Assembly (NCBI RefSeq): GCF_027942865.1
Contig: NC_134525.1
Coordinates: 371,501 to 435,500, forward strand
DNA: 64,000 nt
Direction of reading: 5' to 3'
Source: Odontesthes bonariensis
Taxonomy: Eukaryota > Chordata > Actinopteri > Atheriniformes > Atherinopsidae
A program made the position numbers and the translations under genes. Numbering within the stretch: the first letter of the stretch is position 1; every line of letters starts with the position of its first letter. Of this stretch, positions 55,496-64,000 are shown piece by piece. The notes beneath the pieces are model-generated. The model saw only the letters and a program-made list of their open reading frames with translations, was not told where the DNA came from and ran no database searches.

Positions 55496-55805
55496 TCACC
55501 ACCCTGCAGCCCTTGTTTAATTTTTTTCAGAAAGTAATCAGACTTTTATTTTTCAGCTTCAGTTTAATGCTTAATGTCTAAAACCTGTGAAAGTCTTTAA
55601 AAACTTTAAATGTTCCAACAGTTCAGAATGAGTCAGACGCCTCCGAACAGTTCGACTATGGATCGGTTAAATCTCCACTGATGGTTTCCTGTTCTGGTCT
55701 GTCGTGTCTTTGGTTCATTCCGCTGCAGTCGGTCCCACAGAACCAGGTCCAGGATCTGCTGGACGGATCTGGGTTCAGGTTGGACCGGTCCCGACCAGCA
55801 GGTTT
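55496..55805. other. Presumed bcl2-like 3' untranslated region
   Basis: Non-coding sequence downstream (minus) of the bcl2 stop. No repeat recognised. Confidence 0.4.
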
Positions 55806-55931
55806 TTATCTCTGGGCGAAGAGGACTCCCAGTGTGACCCCAGCTGCTCCCAGTACGACCAGTCCAAACACCGTCCTCAGGGACCAGAACCCGACCGGAG
55901 GCCTGGACTCATACAACTCCACAAAGGCATC
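55806..55931 (-). CDS. bcl2: bcl2-like gene, last coding exon
   Basis: The minus strand after TTTCCAG| reads DAFVELYESRPPVGFWSLRT, then the hydrophobic tail VFGLVVLGAAGVTLGVLF, then AQR and TAA: exactly 41 codons. In vertebrate BCL2 the last intron falls just before DAFVELY, and the exon encodes the end of the BH2 groove plus the C-terminal anchor for mitochondrial and ER membranes. Exon start, length and motif agree. The main exon with BH4-BH3-BH1 would lie at higher coordinates and is not in the window. Confidence 0.8.
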   Translation of the reverse strand, partial: DAFVELYESRPPVGFWSLRTVFGLVVLGAAGVTLGVLFAQR

Positions 55932-56073
55932 CTGGAAACGAGAGCGACAGGAAACTAAGTGAATCATTTTCCCTGGTTTCCCAAACCAAACCCAGTCCAA
56001 CGTGCTGGTCATCACTAATTACTGTTGGAGTTCCTCAGAGCTCCAATTTTTCAGCACTCGTTCTGATTTTGTC

Positions 56074-56077
<4 letters not shown>

Positions 56078-56169
<92 letters not shown>

Positions 56170-56300
56170 GTACTTTATTCATCCCAATTTGGGAAATTGT
56201 TGTCTTGCAGCAGCATACAGTAAAATATATGTAAACAATTCAAGTAGAAACAAGCAAATAGAATAAAATAAAATAAAATAAACATTAGCTATATACAGTA
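56078..56300 (-). mobile_element. (GATA)n with retroposon 3' tail
   Basis: About 22 GATA units followed by GTACTTTATTCATCCCAATT and TTGCAGCAGCATACAG, the usual inverted 3' end of a common fish LINE or SINE. A related tail (TTTATTCATCCCCCAATGGG) is at 59118. Confidence 0.7.
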
Positions 56301-56520
56301 TGAAGTATTTTTTTTTTTTAATTTTTATGACAACACCTTTATTTGTCCACTTGGTGGCAGCAGAACCCCAGACCCGTCAGACATTCAGCAGGTTCTGATG
56401 GAGCCAACCTTCATGTGATGCGTTTAACCGAGTTCACCTACAATCTGTGTGTTTGGTCACATGACCGAGACCAGTCGAGTGTTTAGAGGAGTGTTGGGTT
56501 TCCTCCCTGCATGTTAGTGT
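56301..56520. other. bcl2 intron spacer, no feature
   Basis: Nothing recognised apart from a short T tract. Confidence 0.4.
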
Positions 56521-56523
56521 GTC

Positions 56524-56953
56524 TGCACAACGGTTTCAGGGTTCAGAACCAGTTTCAGGGTTCAGAGCCGGTTTCAGGGTTCAGAGCCCGTTTCAGGGTT
56601 CAGAGCCGGTTTCAGGGTTCAGAACCGGTTTCAGGGTTCAGAACAGGGTTCAGGGTTCAGAACCGGTTTCAGGGTTCAGAACCAGTTTCAGGGTTCAGAG
56701 CCCGTTTCAGGGTTCAGAACCGGTTTCAGGGTTCAGAACAGGGTTCAGGGTTCAGAACCGGTTTCAGGGTTCAGAACAGGGTTCAGGGTTCAGAACCGGT
56801 TTCAGGGTTCAGAACCAGTTTCAGGGTTCAGAGCCCGTTTCAGGGTTCAGAGCCGGTTTCAGGGTTCAGAGCCGGTTTCAGGGTTCAGAACCGGTTTCAG
56901 GGTTCAGAACAGGGTTCAGGGTTCAGAACCGGGTTCATGGTTCAGAACCCTGA
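56524..56953. repeat. 19-bp minisatellite, about 22 copies
   Basis: Units of GGTTTCAGGGTTCAGAACC with GAGCCCG and GAACAGG variants. Two overlapping plus-strand open frames (167 and 144 codons) follow from the lack of stops and are not genes. Confidence 0.95.
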
Positions 56954-57849
56954 GCACTCTGAGGACAGAACGTCGGTCAGACTGTTTCATGGACCGAAAC
57001 AACCATTAAACTGAAGACAAAGTGCCTCAGAGACTGAAAACCTTGATGGAAAATTTTGATACAGAATTCTGAGAAAGCAGCTCAGCTCACCGCTGCCTGT
57101 TCTGAGAGCTGACAACACACATGCACACACACACACACACACACACATGCGTTCACACATGCACACACATGCACATGTGCACACACATGCTTTGCTCTGC
57201 CCTGAAGGCGTCAGACTCAGAAACCTCAAACTCAAACAAACTTCGGCTCAACTCTGAGTTTCCAGTTGAAGTCGTGATGTGAACGTGTTGTTCAGGCTGA
57301 ACCCACTTCTACAGAAACAGGCTGAACCCACTTCTACAGAAACAGGCTGTTAGCCCGAGGCGGAAACTCAACCGCGCAGATTACCTGGAAAGATATTTCT
57401 GGGTAATACCACAGACACGTAATCATGTTATCAGGCAGCAGCTCGAGCTGAAGGAAACCACAGCAGCAGGACGGGGTATGAACAGAAAGTAAAAGCCGTT
57501 CTGCGTTCAGGGGCCCCTCTCTGCTGAGCTCAACCAAACACTTTTTGGTTTTCGGTCAAACTTTCTGACAGCAGCTGCTGCAGATGCTGCCGGCCAATCA
57601 GAGCACAGCAACAGCCTCATGTGACTATGTCTTCATAGCTCATGGGTTAGCGTTGCGAACAGACCCGAGACGCCCAGGTGGAAAATCTTTCATTTCCAAT
57701 GAGTCAAAATGTTTAAATATTCGTTTTTTTTCACCAGATTTTATTCTCAGTAACTAAAACTATAAAATCATGACGCAGGGACACAAACTTTTCTTTATTA
57801 TAAACAACGTTTGAAGAGTTTAATCAACTGTTTGATGCATTTAGTCATG
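56954..57849. other. bcl2 intron, simple repeats only
   Basis: Contains an (AC)n microsatellite near 57117-57150 and a 25-bp exact tandem duplication near 57297-57345. No exon was found. Confidence 0.5.
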
Positions 57850-58170
57850 TGACCAAGCTCCAACATGGCTAGCATAGCGGCGTAGCTTAAAAAGACACGG
57901 GATCTGCATGTCAAAGGCTTCAACTGTTAAATAGTGTGAATTTCTTTCTCACAGATGCAAAACGGGCACTAAAACGACTAAAAAGACGATGCTAACAGAT
58001 GCTAACATGGCTAGCATAGCGGCGTAGCTTAAAAAAGACACGAGATCTGCATGTCAAAGGCTCCAACTGGGAAACAGTGTGAAATTCTTTCTCACAGATG
58101 CAAAACAGGCACTAAAACGACTAAAAAGATGATGCTAAAAGATGCTAACATGGCTAGCATAGCCAAAATA
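57850..58170. repeat. 143-bp tandem duplication
   Basis: Two full copies and the start of a third of a segment beginning CATGGCTAGCATAGC (57864, 58007, 58149). Confidence 0.85.
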
Positions 58171-58209
58171 CTGAGAGAGCTGAAATCTCTCCGGTCTGAC
58201 TGTTCATTT

Positions 58210-58560
58210 GTTTGTCCAACCTCAGGTCAAAGGTCAAAGGTCACTCCCAAATTTCTGACGGTTGAACTAAGCTTTGAAGACGAGGGGCCAAAGCCAGCCG
58301 TCACAGTGTCCCGAAACACATTTCAGTTTTGTCATCATTTAAATGAAGAAAAGTTTGGGCCAACCACTGATTAATATCAGCAAAGAATATTGTGCACTGT
58401 TACTATTTGGCTTCAATGGTAGATAAATGTGTAAATCGTCTGCATAACGGTGTAAGAAAGGTTGTGCTTGGCTATAATCGACCCAACTGATATCATGTAC
58501 AATGAGAAGAGGATCGGGCCAAGAATGGATCCCTGAGGGACTCCACAGGAGAGGAAATGT
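58210..58560 (-). pseudogene. LINE reverse-transcriptase fragment
   Basis: The minus strand carries [17 protein letters not shown] (58550-58500) and, in another frame, [15 protein letters not shown] (58450-58400), then QTFLHLNDDKTE. These are L2/Rex-type RT blocks B and C. Frameshifted remnant. Confidence 0.75.
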
Positions 58561-59733
58561 CACCGACCATAACGCAGAAGGTTCTACTGGACAAGTAACA
58601 AACCACTTCATCACTTCTGATCAATTATATCAGATCTGTCACTTCAGATATTTACAATTAAAGAAAACCACATGTCAGCAGAACCTGAGCAGATTGTGTT
58701 TGGATGCGTTTGTTTTCCACATCATCTGACAGCCGGGTGGGAGGAGCCGCCCTCTCTCAGGATGACAATACTCAGCGGGTCACCAGGTTCAGCTGTTTTT
58801 GGTTTTGTTCGTATCAGGGAATGTTTTGCATCAACTGAATCACAAAGATCTGGGCTTTCCAACAGTCTGTGAAGTGCCCTGAAGGGACGTTTGTTGTTTT
58901 TAGGTGCTTTATGAATAAAGCTTGAACAGGCTGTTGCATGTGCACACACTTACACTCAGCAGCTACTGTTACAGCTACGTTCACAACAAAGTTTTTGAGG
59001 AAAAAATGGCTAGTTTTTTTTGTTCCTGTGGATATTTGGTGATTTCTTTTGAAACATTTGTTTAAAAATGTGTGTATAGTGCCTTTAGAATCGAATACAT
59101 TAGAATAGAAAAATAATTTATTCATCCCCCAATGGGGGGAAATTCAAATTAGTCAAGTAGCTCAAAATTAAAAAATACTACTACAAACTAATAATAATGA
59201 TAAATGACTAAATAAACAAATAAATAAAGTACATTAAAAAATAAATCACTGGTTAAAAATCAAATCTTTAACCAGTTCTAAACATGGATTTAAAGTAAAA
59301 AAAAACAGCCTGAACCCAACATAAAACCAGTTTAAAATGAGTATAAAACCAGTCTCATCTGTTTACAGGAAGTCCCCGAAAGTTGTTGTTCTGCCAATGA
59401 TCCCCATTAGGTACAAAAACAAGAACACACACACACACACGGAGGCTGCAGAGTTTTAGGGATTTTCTGCACTTTGCATCTCATTTGCATTCAAACTAAA
59501 ATACTTTTCTCTCTGTCTGCGGGGAAGCTTCGAATCAACCAATGAACTGCAGGCTGAGTGTGTGTGTGAGAGAGTGTGTTTTTCTGTATCCATGAGGTCC
59601 AAAAACAGGGAGCTCACCATCCCTGTGGGGCCCAAATGGTGGACTCCACATGTTTAAAGGGGAGATGGAATTATTTTATGTTAAAGAATTATTTTATGTT
59701 AAAGAGCTAAAGATGGTTAATCACCACAGCGTA

Positions 59734-59764
<31 letters not shown>

Positions 59765-59999
59765 TTTATCTGTCTTTGTGAGGACCTTAACAATGAGAAT
59801 CCTGGACCAGGACAAGTGTCCTCACAATGACATAAAACTGAGATAAAACTGACTGTTTCTGACCATTTATCCCAATATTCAGATGGTTCACTTAAATTCT
59901 TAAACCGTGTCCTGGAAAACCTTTAAGGGCTGACCTGGAAAACTCCAGTAAGACCTGGAAACCATAGAAAGGAGGGATAATGGGGAAGGAAACGAGGAG
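58561..59999. other. bcl2 intron with repeat tails and dinucleotide repeats
   Basis: Holds a retroposon tail at 59095-59240, a short (AC)n near 59430 and (GT)n at 59735-59762. No exon recognised. Confidence 0.5.
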
Positions 60000-60079
60000 A
60001 GAAGGAGAGGAGAGGAGGAAGAAGGAGGACAACAAAGGAATCAGGAAGGTAACAAGGAAACAAGGAAACATTTAGAGTT

Positions 60080-63000
60080 ATAGGAAACATGGGGAATATG
60101 AGGGAAGAAGACAAGGAAATGAGGGAAGAAGACAAGGAAATGAAGGAAGGAGACAAGGAAATGAGGGAAGAAGACAAGGAAATGAAGGAAGAAGAAAAGG
60201 AAATGAAGGAAGAAGACAAGGAAATGATGGAAGAAGACAAGGAAATGAGGGAAGAAGACAAGGGAATGAAAGAAGAAGACAAGGGAATGAAAGAAGAAGA
60301 CAAGAAATGAGGGACGAAGACAAGGAAATGATGGAAGTAGACAAGGGAATGATGGAAGAAGACAAGGGAATGAAAGAAGAAGACAAGGAAATGAGGGAAG
60401 AAGACAAGGGAATGATGGAAGAAGACAAGGAAATGATGGAAGAAGACAAGGAAATGAAGGAATAAGACAAGGAAATGAAGGAAGGAGACAAGGAAATGAG
60501 AGAAGAAGACAAGAAATGAGGGAAGAAGACAAGGAAATGAAGGAAGGAGACAAGGAAATGAGGGAAGAAGACAAGAAATGAGGGAAGAAGACAAGGAAAT
60601 GATGGAAGAAGACAAGGGAATGAGGAAAGAAGACAAGGGAATGAAAGAAGAAGACAAGAAATGATGGAAGAAGACAAGGGAATGAGGAAAGAAGACAAGG
60701 GAATGAGGGAAGAAGACAAGGAAATGAGGGAAGAAGATAAGGAAATGAAGGAAGAAGACAAAGAAATGATGGAAGAAGACAAGGAAATGATGGAAGAAGG
60801 CAAGAAATGAAGGAAGAAGACAAGGGAATGATGGAAGAAGACAAAGAAATGATGGAAGAAGACAAAGAAATTAAGGAAGAAGACAAGGAAATGATGGAAG
60901 AAGACAAAGAAATGAGGGAAGAAGACAAGAAATGATGGAAGAAGACAAGGGAATGAGGGAAGAAGACAAGGAAATGAGGGAAGAAGACAAGGAAATGATG
61001 GAAGAAGACAAGGAAATGATGGAAGAAGACAAGGAAATGATGGAAGAAGACAAGGAAATGAGGGAAGAAGACAAGAAATGATGGAAGAAGACAAGGGAAT
61101 GAGGGAAGAAGACAAGGAAATGATGGAAGAAGACAAGGAAATGAGGGAAGAAGACAAGAAATGAGGGAAGAAGACAAAGAAATGATGGAAGAAGACAAAG
61201 AAATTAAGGAAGAAGACAAGGAAATGATGGAAGAAGACAAAGAAATGAGGGAAGAAGACAAGAAATGATGGAAGAAGACAAGGGAATGAGGGAAGAAGAC
61301 AAGGAAATGAGGGAAGAAGACAAGGAAATGATGGAAGAAGACAAGGAAATGATGGAAGAAGACAAGGAAATGATGGAAGAAGACAAGGAAATGAGGGAAG
61401 AAGACAAGAAATGATGGAAGAAGACAAGGGAATGAGGGAAGAAGACAAGGAAATGATGGAAGAAGACAAGGAAATGAGGGAAGAAGACAAGAAATGAGGG
61501 AAGAAGACAAGGAAATGATGGAAGAAGACAAGGGAATGAAGGAAGAAGACAAGGAAATGAGGGAAGAAGACAAGAAATGATGGAAGAAGACAAGGGAATG
61601 AGGGAAGAAGACAAGGAAATGAGGGAAGAAGACAAGGAAATGATGGAAGAAGACAAGGAAATGAGGGAAGAAGACAAGGAAATGAGGGAAGAAGACAAGG
61701 AAATGAGGGAAGAAGACAAGGAAATGATGGAAGAAGACAAGAAATGAGGGAAGAAGACAAGGAAATGAAGGAAGGAGACAAGGAAATGATGGAAGAAGAC
61801 AAGGAAATGATGGAAGAAGACAAGGAAATGAGGGAAGAAGACAAGAAATGAGGGAAGAAGACAAGGAAATGATGGAAGAAGACAAGGGAATGAAGGAACA
61901 AGACAAGGAAATGATGGAAGAAGACAAGAAATGATGGAAGAAGACAAGGAAATGAAGGAAGAAGACAAAGAAATGATGGAAGAAGACAAGGAAATGATGG
62001 AAGAAGACAAGAAACGATGGAAGAAGACAAGGGAATGATGGAAGAAGACAAGAAATGAGGGAAGAAGACAAGAAATGAGGGAAGAAGACAAGAAATGAGG
62101 GAAGAAGACAAGGAAATGAGGGAAGAAGACAAGAAACAATGGAAGAAGACAAGGGAATGAAAGAAGAAGACAAGGAAATGAAAGAAGAAGACAAGGAAAT
62201 GAGGGAAGAAGACAAGGAAATGAAGGAAGAAGACAAGAAATGAGGGAAGAAGACAAGGAAATGAGGGAAGAAGACAAGGAAATGATGGAAGAAGACAAGA
62301 AATGAGGGAAGAAGACAAGGAAATGAAGGAAGGAGACAAGGAAATGATGGAAGAAGACAAGGAAATGAGGGAAGAAGACAAGGAAATGATGGAAGAAGAC
62401 AAGGAAATGAAGGAAGAAGACAAAGAAATGATGGAAGAAGACAAGGAAATGATGGAAGAAGACAAGAAATGAGGGAAGAAGACAAGGAAATGATGGAAGA
62501 AGACAAGGGAATGAAAGAAGAAGACAAGGAAATGAAAGAAGAAGACAAGGAAATGAAGGAACAAGACAAGGAAATGAAGGAACAAGACAAGAAATGAGGG
62601 AAGAAGACAAAGAAATGATGGAAGAAGACAAGAAACGATGAAAGAAGACAAGGAAATGAGGGAAGAAGACAAGGAAATGAAGGAAGAAGACAAGAAATGA
62701 GGGAAGAAGACAAAAAAAATAAGGAAGAAGACAAGAAACGATGGAAGAAGACAAAGAAATGATGGAAGAAGACAAGGGAATGAGGGAAGAAGACAAGGAA
62801 ATGAAGGAAGGAGACAAGGAAATGAGGGAAGAAGACAAGAAATGAGGGAAGAAGACAAAGAAATGAGGGAGGAAGACAAAGAAATGAGGGAAGAAGACAA
62901 AGAAATGAGGGAAGAAGACAAAGAAATGAGGGAAGAAGACAAGGAAATGATGGAAGAAGACAAGAAATGAGGGAAGAAGACAAGAAATGAGGGAAGAAGA

Positions 63001-64000
63001 CAAGGAAATGATGGAAGAAGACAAGAAATGAGGGAAGAAGACAAGAAATGATGGAAGAAGACAAGGAAATGATGGAAGAAGACAAGAAATGATGGAAGAA
63101 GACAAGAAATGAGGGAAGAAGACAAGAAATGAGGGAAGAAGACAAGAAACGATGGAAGAAGACAAAGAAATGAGGGAAGAAGACAAAGAAATGATGGAAG
63201 AAGACAAGGAAATGATGGAAGAAGACAAGAAACGATGGAAGAAGACAAGGAAATGAGGGAAGAAGACAAGGAAATGAAGGAAGGAGACAAGAAATGAGGG
63301 AAGAAGACAAGGAAATGATGGAAGAAGACAAGGAAATGATGGAAGAAGACAAGGGAATGAGGAAAGAAGACAAGGGAATGAGGGAAGAAGACAAGGAAAT
63401 GATGGAAGAAGACAAGAAATGATGGAAGAAGACAAGGGAATGAGGAAAGAAGACAAGGGAATGAAAGAAGAAGACAAGAAATGATGGAAGAAGACAAGGG
63501 AATGAGGAAAGAAGACAAGGGAATGAGGGAAGAAGACAAGGAAATGATGGAAGAAGACAAGGAAATGAGGGAAGAAGACAAGGGAATGAAAGAAGAAGAC
63601 AAGGGAATGAAAGAAGAAGACAAGAAATGAGGGAAGAAGACAAGGAAATGATGGAAGTAGACAAGGGAATGATGGAAGAAGACAAGGGAATGAAAGAAGA
63701 AGACAAGGAAATGAGGGAAGAAGACAAGGGAATGATGGAAGAAGACAAGGAAATGATGGAAGAAGACAAGGAAATGAAGGAATAAGACAAGGAAATGAAG
63801 GAAGGAGACAAGGAAATGAGAGAAGAAGACAAGAAATGAGGGAAGAAGACAAGGGAATGAAGGAAGGAGACAAGGAAATGAGGGAAGAAGACAAGAAATG
63901 AGGGAAGAAGACAAGGAAATGATGGAAGAAGACAAGGGAATGAGGAAAGAAGACAAGGGAATGAAAGAAGAAGACAAGAAATGATGGAAGAAGACAAGGG
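60080..64000. repeat. 21-bp minisatellite, about 187 copies, runs off the window
   Basis: Nearly pure purine on the plus strand. Units encode MMEEDKE, MREEDKE or MKEEDKG in one frame, with 20-bp variants that shift frame. Higher-order copies: a block near 60331 recurs at 63651 (offset 3320), and another near 60871 recurs at 61204 (offset 333). Minus-strand open frames of 1318, 1299 and 896 codons are by-products of the 21-bp period. Confidence 0.97.

Noticed and set aside
56511-57014. Plus-strand frames of 167 and 144 codons (FRVQNRFQGSEP)
   Set aside because: Product of the 19-bp minisatellite. Two frames carry the same peptide in shifted register.
57240-57540. Upstream bcl2 exon in the open minus-strand stretch
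   Set aside because: I looked for BH1, BH3 or BH4 motifs and found none in this frame or elsewhere to 64000.
60041-63997. Minus-strand open frames of 1318, 1299 and 896 codons rich in Ser, Leu, Phe
   Set aside because: They are read from the stop-free 21-bp array. Three overlapping frames are open at once, and composition follows the repeat only.

Overview
The window looks like teleost fish genomic DNA. It carries spliced vertebrate immune exons with good GT/AG signals, a fish-type NLR with a FISNA-NACHT exon, and a typical teleost mix of transposons: L2-like LINE, ZMYM1-like hAT, Kolobok/T2-type, Harbinger, Helitron, DIRS, Ty3/Gypsy, a BEL-like LTR and a tRNA SINE. The species cannot be fixed from the sequence. 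There are no bacterial genes, CRISPR arrays, rRNA genes or complete tRNA genes.

Layout. (1) 1-14927 is a tandem segmental repeat of three units: A (1-4831, left-truncated), B (4832-10941) and C (10942-14927, right-truncated). Each carries, on the minus strand, one intact 174-bp NLR leucine-rich-repeat exon, one decayed LRR exon and a BEL-like LTR, and on the plus strand the first exon of a ZMYM1-like hAT gene. Minisatellites differ greatly in copy number between units. (2) 15050-22835 is the rest of that hAT gene, split by a roughly 5-kb L2-type LINE. (3) 22839-24588 holds two nested TTAA-flanked elements and a palindromic hAT MITE. (4) 26142-33037 (minus) is an NLR gene that can be assembled with matching splice phases: start exon, linker exon, RING exon, 1.8-kb FISNA-NACHT exon and two LRR exons, then a third LRR exon broken by a 10-bp deletion. 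The LRR exons of units C, B and A lie downstream on the same strand and may be the old or continuing end of the gene. (5) 33153-42591 contains a Harbinger remnant whose Myb-like coding segment has expanded into a 52-bp array, and a second Harbinger split by a young Ty3/Gypsy element. (6) 43496-48915 is a decayed Helitron (minus) joined to a DIRS fragment and interrupted by a SINE, a hAT-type element and an unclassified insert. (7) 51040-55931 holds an ASC/PYCARD-like pyrin-CARD gene (plus; one premature stop) and, convergent to it, the last exon of a bcl2-like gene (minus). (8) From 55932 to the end is presumably the bcl2 intron, with several minisatellites and a 3.9-kb array of 21-bp units that runs off the window.

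The genes form a small immune and cell-death neighbourhood: an NLR sensor, an inflammasome-type adaptor and an anti-apoptotic Bcl-2 C-terminus within about 30 kb. The most striking property is minisatellite birth: roughly ten unrelated arrays (12, 16, 19, 20, 21, 22, 23, 48, 52 and 55 bp, plus telomere-like), several grown out of transposon or exon coding sequence. I saw no convincing new enzymatic or defence system; the novelty is structural.
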